Shown here in pieces: positions 1 to 5,374 of a DNA stretch of 5,422 nt (within the stretch, counting starts at the first letter, position 1; every line of letters begins with the position of its first letter). Location: NCBI GenBank assembly GCA_029934195.1, contig JAOZMQ010000232.1:1-5422 (forward strand), written 5' to 3'. The stretch is from Candidatus Cloacimonadota bacterium (GTDB lineage: Bacteria > Cloacimonadota > Cloacimonadia > Cloacimonadales > JAOZMQ01). The position numbers were made by a program, and so were the translations under genes. The notes beneath the pieces are model-generated. The model was not told the DNA's origin. It did not search any database and saw only the letters and a program-made list of their open reading frames with translations.

Positions 1-788
1 AGAGAATCAATTTTTAGGTCTTTAAAATAGATTTTTTTCCGTGTTTGATTTCTCAGTTCAAGACTATAAGCGATCGTCGGATCTGCTTGTAATTTTTGAT
101 TTATTTCGAGTCTATTAAGGTAAACACTGGCAATGATAGGTTTCTCATATTCAACTCTTGCTTCTCGTTCAACAATAGAAGCCAAATTAATCACATCTTT
201 AAATGATAGATAATTACAATCAGAGAAATTATAGTCTGCAATTTCTCTGAAAAAATGCCTAACTATATGTTTAATTACATATTCTTCACTCACTTCGTAG
301 GGAAAATTATAAGTTTCAGGATAAAGAAATCCTTCGAGTGAGGGAATATTATAACCTGTGACCTTTTTTGCAAAAACTGAATCATTACAAATTTTGACAA
401 ATTTATCGTAATTCCCAAAACCTTTATTTGAGAGAATCCTAACGGTTTTTCTAATTGTCAAGCCTTCTGGTATGGTTACTTTTCTTAAAACAACTTTCCC
501 GGTGTGCAATTGTTTAAGAGCATCATTAATTGAAATCTCACCTGAAAAAAGAAATTTCCCATAACTAAGATTCTTATCAAATCCTTGATATTTTGATATG
601 ATTTTAAACCAAAATGGACTTGTTATTATATTGTGCTTATATAGTTTATTAGCAATTGATGTTGAAGAATCTCCAATTGAAATATCAATAATAGTTTCAT
701 TTACATTAATAGTTTTTGTAATGATTTGATACTGATAGCCAGATAATACGAGGATAAGAAATAAGATAGAAAAAGAGAAGAATTTCAT
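1..788 (-). CDS. mltG: MltG-type endolytic murein transglycosylase, C-terminus cut by window edge
   Basis: Translating the minus strand from the ATG at 788 gives an open frame of 262 codons that runs off the window. MltG cleaves nascent peptidoglycan glycan strands at the outer face of the inner membrane and is thought to terminate strand growth. Residues 1-18 (MKFFSFSILFLILVLSGY) are a membrane anchor or signal sequence without a lipobox cysteine. The LysM-like middle holds IPEGLT (106-111). The YceG/MltG catalytic domain shows EGFLYPETY (152-160), ASIVEREA (203-210) with the expected catalytic Glu207, and LQADPTIAY (233-241). The last visible residues (KIYFKDLKIDS) match the stretch that leads into the family's SPYNTY segment, so about 70-80 residues are missing compared with usual lengths near 330-340. 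The start ATG shares one base with the ruvX stop (TAATG), implying translational coupling; its own Shine-Dalgarno is weak. Next to ruvX, as in many bacteria. Identification is from motifs and is firm. Confidence -1.
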   Translation of the reverse strand, partial: MKFFSFSILFLILVLSGYQYQIITKTINVNETIIDISIGDSSTSIANKLYKHNIITSPFWFKIISKYQGFDKNLSYGKFLFSGEISINDALKQLHTGKVVLRKVTIPEGLTIRKTVRILSNKGFGNYDKFVKICNDSVFAKKVTGYNIPSLEGFLYPETYNFPYEVSEEYVIKHIVRHFFREIADYNFSDCNYLSFKDVINLASIVEREARVEYEKPIIASVYLNRLEINQKLQADPTIAYSLELRNQTRKKIYFKDLKIDS

Positions 789-1201
789 TATTTAACACGA
801 TCCATATAGTTTCTAAGAATGATGGAAGCTGCAAGCTGATCAATAATTTTTCTTCCTTCAATTGGATTAATTCTCATTCTTTTTAGTTCATTATTAGCTT
901 CTACAGAAGAAAATCTTTCGTCTTGCCAATTAATTTTGATACCGATCTTTTCTTCAAAGTTTTTGGCAAATTCTCGGACTTCAAGAGTTTTTTTTGTATC
1001 TTCCCCGTGAAGATTAACTGGAAGCCCTAAAACAACAATTTGGACATTTTGTTCTTCAATAATTTGTGTTAATCTTGCGAAAACTGTATTCTCATTTGTA
1101 TTTTGTATTGTTTCAAAAGGACGTGATATAATTCTCAAAGGATCTGAAATTGAAATACCAATTCTGACACTTCCGTAGTCAATTCCCATAATTCTATACA
1201 T
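788..1201 (-). CDS. ruvX: RuvX/YqgF RNase H-fold nuclease (putative pre-16S rRNA nuclease / Holliday junction resolvase)
   Basis: A 137-residue protein, the usual length for the YqgF/RuvX family. It acts in the cytoplasm; the family is linked to 5'-end processing of pre-16S rRNA, and some members show Holliday-junction resolvase activity. Visible motifs are the first strand GIDYGSVRIGIS (6-17) with catalytic Asp8, VVLGLPVNLHGE (56-67), the DERFSSVEA block (94-102), and DQLAASIIL (121-129) with the C-terminal catalytic Asp121. All expected acidic residues are present. The ATG at 1201 is chosen because the conserved first strand begins within five residues; the upstream ribosome site is weak (GCGAG about 9 nt away). 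A gap of 50 nt separates it from the lipoprotein gene upstream, with no terminator hairpin that I can see, so it probably belongs to the same transcript. Its stop overlaps the mltG start by one base. Confidence -1.
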   Translation of the reverse strand: MYRIMGIDYGSVRIGISISDPLRIISRPFETIQNTNENTVFARLTQIIEEQNVQIVVLGLPVNLHGEDTKKTLEVREFAKNFEEKIGIKINWQDERFSSVEANNELKRMRINPIEGRKIIDQLAASIILRNYMDRVK

Positions 1202-1251
1202 GAATAATTCTCGCTTTTGGTTTTAAAATGTTAATTTGTATCAATAGAATC

Positions 1252-1845
1252 CTAATTTGTTGAATCATCAATCCAACGTATTATTTTCCAATTTTCACCT
1301 TCTTTTTTAAGATAATAGTGAGAATGACCATTGGCTACAATATCGGGAATACTGTTAAAACTCAAACGTAAATCGAAGTAACAAGGAATGATTATTACAT
1401 CTTCCATTCCTTTTTCGTTTGACTTTTGCCAAGATTCAGAAGGAGGTTTTTTTAGATTTAATGATATATTATCAGGCGAAGGAAATTCTCCATTTGTTGA
1501 ACCAGTTCCAAAAAGATTACGGTGATATTCTTTTTCTTGTTCCAATCCCCACCAACTATCTGAAATACCATCATTATCAGCATCAACACCAATGATGTTT
1601 TGTTCTGTTGCAATTAAAACAAATTTGAATGAATCGGAAAAACAACTGAGATATAAATTCAGATCTTTTCTATTGTAGGCATTTTCAAGATTTTCTAACA
1701 CAGTATTAGGAGAACTGGAATCATATTGAACAAAAGAGTTATCCGGCTTTTTCATCTCAGGATTAAACGGATTTGTACAACTAACCGTTATTGCAAGTAT
1801 TAATATTACCAGTAAATTACTGAATACTTTGTGTCGAATATTCAT
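1252..1845 (-). CDS. NTF2-like lipoprotein with a DxDxDG insertion (hypothetical)
   Basis: A 197-residue probable lipoprotein of unknown role. Residues 1-22 are a signal peptide (MNIRHK, then a hydrophobic stretch) ending at TVSC with Cys23 as the likely lipidated residue; Thr at -3 instead of Leu/Val is slightly atypical. The next residues are TNPFNPE. The mature part has the shape of a SnoaL/NTF2-like fold: an N-terminal helix pair TVLENLENAYNRKDLNLYLS (48-67), CFSDSFKF, and a final strand pair HYYLKKEGENWKIIRWIDD (176-194). An insertion at 88-96 (DADNDGISD) resembles a calcium-binding loop of thrombospondin type-3 or dockerin kind. It is related to the protein encoded just upstream, with which it overlaps by 29 nt. 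The ATG at 1845 is supported by the signal peptide; a GGGGA-type ribosome site lies about 10 nt before it. Stop codon TAG. No enzymatic function can be assigned; a surface or periplasmic ligand-binding role is only a guess. Confidence -1.
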   Translation of the reverse strand: MNIRHKVFSNLLVILILAITVSCTNPFNPEMKKPDNSFVQYDSSSPNTVLENLENAYNRKDLNLYLSCFSDSFKFVLIATEQNIIGVDADNDGISDSWWGLEQEKEYHRNLFGTGSTNGEFPSPDNISLNLKKPPSESWQKSNEKGMEDVIIIPCYFDLRLSFNSIPDIVANGHSHYYLKKEGENWKIIRWIDDSTN

Positions 1846-2425
1846 TCTTTAACCATCCCCAGCTTTTGGAGTTTGTAGTTTCTTTATAATCACGAGAATC
1901 AAACCATTTGGAAATATGCCAAAAACTATTTACTTCTTTTAATAGTAAGTGCATTTTTCCACAAAAAACTAATATTGAATCATCAGGTGAAAGATACATT
2001 GTCAAATTATAATATCTATAGATGTCAGCTGAATAAGTTTGGATTACATCCTGTTCTTCTTCTATTTCTTCCAGCTCTATTTTTATTGAATCTATATTGC
2101 CGGAATTATGAATTCTAATTGGTACTGATTTTTCAGTGGAATAATTCCAACTACTTGGAGTACCATAATCATTTATATCTTTATTATCGAAATAAAATTT
2201 AAAATCTGTATCTAAAATTTCAGGGTATTGAGATGCATTTTTAGAATTTTGATAAGCAAGTACCAAATTATCAACAATATTATGAGGTTCAACAGGAAAG
2301 TCATTCCATTTTATATCTACATTTACAGGTGGTTCTGCTGATCTTGTTGTAAAGATATTACAACCGGATAGAACCAAAGAAATGACAAAAACAATTCTAA
2401 TTATCCGAATTGTCCTTTTCTTCAA
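1817..2425 (-). CDS. NTF2-like lipoprotein, paralogue of the next gene, TTG start
   Basis: A probable lipoprotein of 202 residues of unknown function. From the chosen start it begins MKKRTIRIIRIVF, followed by VISLVLSGC, a good lipobox with Cys22. The rest resembles its downstream neighbour: HNIVDNLVLAYQNSKNASQY (48-67) corresponds to the neighbour's TVLENLENAYNRKDLNLY, DTDFKFYF to SDSFKFVL, and the end HLLLKEVNSFWHISKWFDSRD to HYYLKKEGENWKIIRWIDD, so this is a local duplication. The calcium-loop-like insertion of the neighbour is absent. There is no ATG near the signal peptide. Three successive TTG codons lie at 2431, 2428 and 2425 after AGGAAG (2440-2435); the third gives 9 nt spacing and the most typical lipoprotein N-terminus, the second (6 nt spacing) is almost as likely. 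With the third start the overlap with the upstream gene is 29 nt, the same as with the downstream gene. Gene reality is secure; the exact start is not. Confidence -1.
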   Translation of the reverse strand: MKKRTIRIIRIVFVISLVLSGCNIFTTRSAEPPVNVDIKWNDFPVEPHNIVDNLVLAYQNSKNASQYPEILDTDFKFYFDNKDINDYGTPSSWNYSTEKSVPIRIHNSGNIDSIKIELEEIEEEQDVIQTYSADIYRYYNLTMYLSPDDSILVFCGKMHLLLKEVNSFWHISKWFDSRDYKETTNSKSWGWLKNEYSTQSIQ

Positions 2426-2771
2426 CAACAATATCTTCCTGATTTACATTTACAGAATCTTCATTTTTATTTTCTTCATTTTTATCATTTTCTTTTAGTG
2501 TATTAAGTTCCTCTTCTTTCAATGCAATCTCTTCTTCAATACTATTAATTTTTGCTATTAAAAGTTGAACATCTTCAAATTCACTAAATTTCTCACTATT
2601 ATCAAAAACAAGTTTTCCAATTTTACCTTCAACTGATTTAATTTCATTTTTTAAGCTGTTAATTTTTAGCTTTGTTCCTGAAACTTTGGTAACCTGTTCA
2701 ACTTTATCAAAAATTTTAGTTAAAGCAATATTTGCTTCTGATCTGATATTTTGGAAAAAATTCTTATCCAT
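2397..2771 (-). CDS. small cytoplasmic coiled-coil protein (hypothetical), first gene of the minus-strand operon
   Basis: A 124-residue, highly charged protein without signal peptide or membrane segment. It starts MDKNFFQNIRSEANIALTKIFDKVEQVTKVSGTK, which is amphipathic, then has a heptad-like helix (about 35-90) rich in Lys, Glu, Ile and Leu, with a conserved-looking KIGKLVF turn near residue 51, and ends in a disordered acidic tail rich in Glu, Asn and Asp (about 93-124). This layout resembles small bacterial proteins in which a similar coiled coil with an xxxIGKxxY/F motif often precedes a zinc ribbon; no cysteine ribbon is present here. An in-frame TTG at 2792 would add seven residues, but the ATG at 2771 has a strong AAGGAG 7 nt upstream and is preferred. 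The 3' end overlaps the start of the first lipoprotein gene. Function unknown; what it shares with the lipoproteins beyond the operon cannot be read from sequence. Confidence -1.
   Translation of the reverse strand: MDKNFFQNIRSEANIALTKIFDKVEQVTKVSGTKLKINSLKNEIKSVEGKIGKLVFDNSEKFSEFEDVQLLIAKINSIEEEIALKEEELNTLKENDKNEENKNEDSVNVNQEDIVVEEKDNSDN
2435..2440 (-). promoter_or_regulatory. ribosome binding site AGGAAG deciding the TTG start of the first lipoprotein gene
   Basis: AGGAAG on the minus strand lies inside the coiled-coil gene. Spacing to the three tandem TTG codons is 3, 6 and 9 nt, so the second or third TTG fits initiation and the first does not. Confidence -1.
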
Positions 2772-2778
2772 AAGAGAA

Positions 2779-2784
2779 CTCCTT
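2779..2784 (-). promoter_or_regulatory. ribosome binding site AAGGAG of the coiled-coil gene
   Basis: AAGGAG reads on the minus strand 7 nt before the ATG at 2771. It is the best Shine-Dalgarno in the window and fixes the start there rather than at the in-frame TTG at 2792, which lies upstream of this site. Confidence -1.
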
Positions 2785-2792
2785 TTATTCAA

Positions 2793-2820
2793 GAAATAAA
2801 ATCAATTATTTTTTTGTCAA
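2793..2820 (-). promoter_or_regulatory. alternative promoter with perfect TTGACA -35 box
   Basis: On the minus strand a perfect TTGACA (2820-2815) is followed after 16 nt by TATTTC (2798-2793), a poor -10 box. Transcription would begin only a few bases before the AAGGAG. It is an alternative to the promoter just upstream and only one of the two may be real. Confidence -1.
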
Positions 2821-2824
2821 ACAG

Positions 2825-2853
2825 ATTTTGTGAGGTCTTGTTTTAATGGTCAA
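2825..2853 (-). promoter_or_regulatory. candidate sigma70-type promoter for the minus-strand operon
   Basis: On the minus strand TTGACC (2853-2848) is followed after 17 nt by CAAAAT (2830-2825). These match the -35 box at five of six and the -10 box at four of six positions, and predict a leader of about 45 nt before the coiled-coil gene. In such AT-rich DNA chance matches are common, so this is tentative. Confidence -1.
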
Positions 2854-2931
2854 AGTAAATTGTAAAAGAAGAATTATTGCTGATTCATAATTTTTTCCAA
2901 TGACAAAAAAAACGATGTAAATAAATTAGCA

Positions 2932-3142
2932 CTAAATAGTAACTGAACGGAAAAGAATTTCTAACCATGAAGGACTGAAGATCATGAAGAAAAGATTAAT
3001 TGGAAGAAGATTTAAATTATAACTTCATAGGAGTGACATCTTTGTAGTCCAATGCGTTAGCGTGAAAAAGAGAAGTAAGCTACAGAGTAGCGACATAAAA
3101 ATAATATTCGTAAAAATTACTTTTCGTTCAAGTACTAAATAG
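2932..3142 (+). repeat. copy A of a MITE/REPIN-like repeat element, complete
   Basis: A non-coding element of 211 bp including flanking octamers, or 195 bp without them (2940-3134). It is bounded on both sides by the direct octamer CTAAATAG (2932-2939 and 3135-3142), which is not palindromic and so looks like a target-site duplication. Just inside are imperfect inverted termini: TAACTGAACGGAAAA on the left, and TACTTGAACGAAAA read as reverse complement on the right. Inside lie an ATGAAG microrepeat block (2968-2989) and two hairpins. A 23-nt run (3038-3060) is identical to 5260-5282 in copy B, and TAGCGACA (3088-3095 region) is also shared. It sits between the divergent operons and ends 32 bp before mazG. 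The family resemblance to copies B and C is certain; mobility is inferred. Confidence -1.
3022..3087 (+). other. two conserved hairpins inside repeat copy A
   Basis: Hairpin 1 pairs ACTTC (3022-3026) with GGAGT (3030-3034) around the loop ATA. Hairpin 2 pairs CTTTGTAG (3040-3047) with CTACAGAG (3080-3087), including one G-U pair. The equivalent stems in copy B differ in sequence but still pair, which suggests that the structure, as DNA cruciform or RNA, has been maintained. Confidence -1.
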
Positions 3143-3160
3143 AAGAAAAAAAATGAATTT

Positions 3161-3166
3161 TAAGGA
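3161..3166 (+). promoter_or_regulatory. ribosome binding site TAAGGA of mazG
   Basis: TAAGGA lies 8 nt before the ATG at 3175 and confirms that start. An ATG at 3153 is out of frame and lies before this site. Confidence -1.
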
Positions 3167-3174
3167 ACATTGTT

Positions 3175-3945
3175 ATGAAAGAATTTGATAAATTAATTGA
3201 GATTATGGCAAAGCTTAGAGAACCTGAAAACGGTTGTCCTTGGGATCGTAAACAAACGCATACTTCACTTGTACCAAATTTTATAGAAGAATTGTATGAA
3301 GTGATTGAGGCTATTGAGAATGAAAATTTTGAGCATCTTTCTGAAGAATTAGGAGATTTACTTTTGCACATTGTCTTTCAAAGTAGGTTGGCAGAAGAAG
3401 AGAATCATTTTAAAATAAATGATGTTCTTGATAAAATTAATCAAAAATTGATTAACAGGCACCCTCATGTTTTTGGAAATGCAGTAGTTAAAGATTCTAT
3501 TGATGTAAAAATGAATTGGGAACGAATAAAACAGCAAGAGAAAAAACATGTTAGAGAATCAGTTATTGATGGAGTTCCAAAAGGAATGCCAGCTCTCATT
3601 ATTGCTCATAGAGTTCAGGAAAAAGCAGCTTCTGTAGGATTTGATTGGAAAGATATTGAACCGGTTTTTGAGAAAATGAAAGAAGAATTTCAAGAATTTG
3701 AAGAAGCTTTTAAAAAGCAAGATGTTGAAAATATTGAAGAAGAATTAGGTGATATTCTTTTTACAATGGTAAACCTTACAAGGAAATTGAATATTGATGG
3801 TGAAAGTGCATTAAAAAAATCAACAAAAAAATTTGAAAAAAGATTCAAAAAAATTGAGCAATATCATCGAGATAGGAAAGAAAATATTTATGATAGTTCA
3901 TTGGAGAAATTAGATGAAATTTGGAATCAAGTCAAAAAAGATTAA
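3175..3945 (+). CDS. mazG: MazG nucleoside triphosphate pyrophosphohydrolase
   Basis: A 256-residue, two-domain all-helical MazG, close to the 263 residues of the E. coli protein. It hydrolyses (d)NTPs to NMP and pyrophosphate in the cytoplasm, a nucleotide-pool cleaning role; in E. coli it is also tied to the stringent response. The N-terminal domain shows GCPWD (20-24), the metal-binding EELYE (38-42) and EELGD (57-61), and RHPHVFG (95-101). The C-terminal, normally active, domain shows RVQEKAASVGFDW (146-158), EEFQE (170-174) and EEELGD (188-193), so the acidic metal ligands are complete in both domains. Start is set by TAAGGA 8 nt upstream. The gene lies just downstream of repeat copy A, and its last 32 nt overlap the histidine kinase gene. 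There is no mazEF toxin-antitoxin pair in the window, so a toxin-antitoxin link is not indicated. Confidence -1.
   Translation: MKEFDKLIEIMAKLREPENGCPWDRKQTHTSLVPNFIEELYEVIEAIENENFEHLSEELGDLLLHIVFQSRLAEEENHFKINDVLDKINQKLINRHPHVFGNAVVKDSIDVKMNWERIKQQEKKHVRESVIDGVPKGMPALIIAHRVQEKAASVGFDWKDIEPVFEKMKEEFQEFEEAFKKQDVENIEEELGDILFTMVNLTRKLNIDGESALKKSTKKFEKRFKKIEQYHRDRKENIYDSSLEKLDEIWNQVKKD
3903..3906 (+). promoter_or_regulatory. ribosome binding site GGAG of the histidine kinase gene, inside mazG
   Basis: TTGGAG (GGAG at 3903-3906) lies 7 nt before the ATG at 3914, within the mazG coding sequence. It supports independent but coupled initiation of the overlapping kinase gene. Confidence -1.
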
Positions 3946-5140
3946 CCGTAATTTTTTATTAAAGCTTTATTTTGGAGTTGGAAGTATATTAATTCTTGTA
4001 ATTTTTATTCTCTATTCACATATATTAATGGAAAACACTAAAAAAGAAGCAAGTGTTGTCCCAAATTTATGTGCACGTTTTGTCACATTTTCAACACAAG
4101 AAAATTTTAACGGATTACTTGTACAATATATATTGGAAGATATTATCAGTGATATTGATTATCCGATAATGGTGACAAATGAAAAAAAAGAACCGTTGTT
4201 TTGGAAGAATCTTTCAATCCAAGAAGGTATCCCTTTTAAAGATTTAAATGAAAAAGACAAAAAGGTTTTGAAAAAGAAAATAGAACAAATTCAAAAAAGA
4301 GGTGCACAAATACCATTATCTTATAATTCTGACGAAATTTTTGGTTATGCTTTTTTTAGTGAGTCCAAAACAATTAAACATTTGAGGTATATGCCGTACT
4401 TAGAAATGTCTTTGATTTTACTTTTTGTTTTGTTTGGTGTTTATGGAATTTCTTTTTTAAAGAAGCATGAAAAAGATATGTTGTGGGTTGGACTTGCTAA
4501 AGAAACTGCACATCAATTTGGAACTCCAATCTCATCTTTACTTGCTTGGAGTGATGTTTTAAAAATGAGAATTGAGAATAAGTATAATGATACAGAAATG
4601 ATGGAAATGTTGGATTTTATGAAAACAGATGTAAGACATTTGCAAAGAGTTGTAAATAGATTTGGTAAAGTTGGATCAACAATAAAATTACAACCATATA
4701 GTATTCAATCTGTTATCGATGAAACAATTAGATATTTTGAGGATCGTTTACCGGTTAAAGATCATAAAATTGTTTTTCATTTAATCAGTAAATTAGATGA
4801 TAGAATGATAAATATAGATTCCGAATTAATAAAATGGACAATGGAAAATCTGATAAAAAATTGTATTGATGCTATGAAATTAAAAGGCGGAAATATCATT
4901 ATTACTGCTTTTTGTAAAGAAAAATGGACTTATATTCTTATCAAGGATGAAGGAATAGGTTTACCAAAATCGGAATTCACAAAGATTTTTGAACCTGGAG
5001 TTACAAGCAAAAAAAGAGGTTGGGGACTTGGATTGAGTCTGGCTAAAAGGATAATAGAGGATTATCATAAAGGAAAAATCAAAGTTCTGGAATCAACAAT
5101 TAATGAAGGAACGACTTTTGAAATTTGTCTCCCTGATTAA
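3914..5140 (+). CDS. membrane sensor histidine kinase (HisKA-like plus HATPase_c)
   Basis: A 408-residue inner-membrane sensor kinase. Transmembrane segments are at about 15-37 and 163-182, leaving an extracytoplasmic sensor region of about 120 residues that I cannot assign to a named domain. The dimerisation/phosphoacceptor helix reads WVGLAKETAHQFGTPISSL (191-209) with phospho-His200; the residue after it is Gln201 instead of the usual Glu/Asp, and Thr204 occupies the +4 position. The ATP-binding domain has the N box ENLIKNCIDA (311-320, Asn312 and Asn316), the G1 box DEGIGL (345-350), the F box FEPG (359-362) and the G2 box RGWGLGLSLAKRI (368-380). All ATP-binding motifs are intact. There is no receiver or HAMP domain. 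It overlaps mazG by 32 nt and ends 11 bp before repeat copy B; no response regulator follows within the window, so it is an orphan here or its partner lies beyond the repeats. The signal sensed is unknown. Confidence -1.
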   Translation: MKFGIKSKKINRNFLLKLYFGVGSILILVIFILYSHILMENTKKEASVVPNLCARFVTFSTQENFNGLLVQYILEDIISDIDYPIMVTNEKKEPLFWKNLSIQEGIPFKDLNEKDKKVLKKKIEQIQKRGAQIPLSYNSDEIFGYAFFSESKTIKHLRYMPYLEMSLILLFVLFGVYGISFLKKHEKDMLWVGLAKETAHQFGTPISSLLAWSDVLKMRIENKYNDTEMMEMLDFMKTDVRHLQRVVNRFGKVGSTIKLQPYSIQSVIDETIRYFEDRLPVKDHKIVFHLISKLDDRMINIDSELIKWTMENLIKNCIDAMKLKGGNIIITAFCKEKWTYILIKDEGIGLPKSEFTKIFEPGVTSKKRGWGLGLSLAKRIIEDYHKGKIKVLESTINEGTTFEICLPD

Positions 5141-5151
5141 TATTTTTTTAT

Positions 5152-5374
5152 CTAATTAGTATCTGAACGAAAAAGGATTTTTTTTACAATGAAGAAAATG
5201 AAATTAATGAAGAAAGAGTAATTGGGAAAATATCTGGTTTATAGCTTCATAGAAGCGATATCTTTGTAGTCCAATGCGTTAGAGGTGGATAAAATAAAAA
5301 GGAAATTGAACTACAAAGTAGCGACAAAAAATGAAAATTTAGAATAATTTAGTTTTCGTTCAGATACTAATTAG
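5152..5374 (+). repeat. copy B of the MITE/REPIN-like repeat element, complete
   Basis: A 223-bp non-coding element including its flanks (core 5160-5366), beginning 11 bp after the kinase stop. The outer 22 bp on each side (5152-5173 and 5353-5374) are perfect inverted repeats, made of the octamer CTAATTAG plus TATCTGAACGAAAA. Within are an exact 9-nt-period block ATGAAG/ATGAAA/ATGAAG starting at 5189, 5198 and 5207, two hairpins, and a 23-nt run (5260-5282) identical to copy A. It has the same orientation as copy A. No open frame of note. It could also serve as a transcription barrier after the kinase gene, but no U-tract terminator is evident. Confidence -1.
5244..5318 (+). other. two conserved hairpins inside repeat copy B
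   Basis: Hairpin 1 pairs GCTTC (5244-5248) with GAAGC (5252-5256) around ATA; copy A has ACTTC/GGAGT here, so G-C became A-U and U-A became U-G with pairing kept. Hairpin 2 pairs CTTTGTAGT (5262-5270) perfectly with ACTACAAAG (5310-5318), while the 39-nt loop between them is variable after GCGTTAG. Confidence -1.

Larger units (their letters stand above)
2772..3174. other. divergent intergenic region between the two operons
   Basis: This 403-bp gap has no credible gene on either strand. From left to right it holds the ribosome site and candidate promoters of the minus-strand operon (2779-2853), about 80 bp of A/T-rich sequence in which I see nothing definite, the full repeat element at 2932-3142, and the mazG ribosome site at 3161-3166. 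I could not find a convincing -35/-10 pair for mazG. Its promoter may lie within the element or be of a type I do not recognise. Confidence -1.

Noticed and set aside
2772..2792. Upstream TTG start (2792) for the coiled-coil gene
   Set aside because: It precedes the AAGGAG, which is ideally placed for the ATG at 2771.
3100..3160. Promoter for mazG in the right end of copy A
   Set aside because: TAAATA (3136-3141) resembles a -10 box but no acceptable -35 box stands 16-18 nt before it.
3135..3371. Open frame of 78 codons on the minus strand
   Set aside because: It lies opposite mazG and the end of repeat copy A, has no ribosome site, and is low-complexity Ser/Phe-rich as expected for the antisense of a Lys/Glu-rich gene.
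3358..3549. Open frame of 63 codons on the minus strand
   Set aside because: It is fully inside mazG in antisense and its Phe/Ile-rich translation mirrors Lys/Asn codons of mazG; no start signal.
3175..3945. MazG as part of a MazEF toxin-antitoxin locus
   Set aside because: No mazE- or mazF-like gene is present; the neighbour is a histidine kinase.
5141..5180. Intrinsic terminator after the kinase gene
   Set aside because: There is a T-run at 5143-5149 and another at 5178-5185, but no GC-rich hairpin directly before either.
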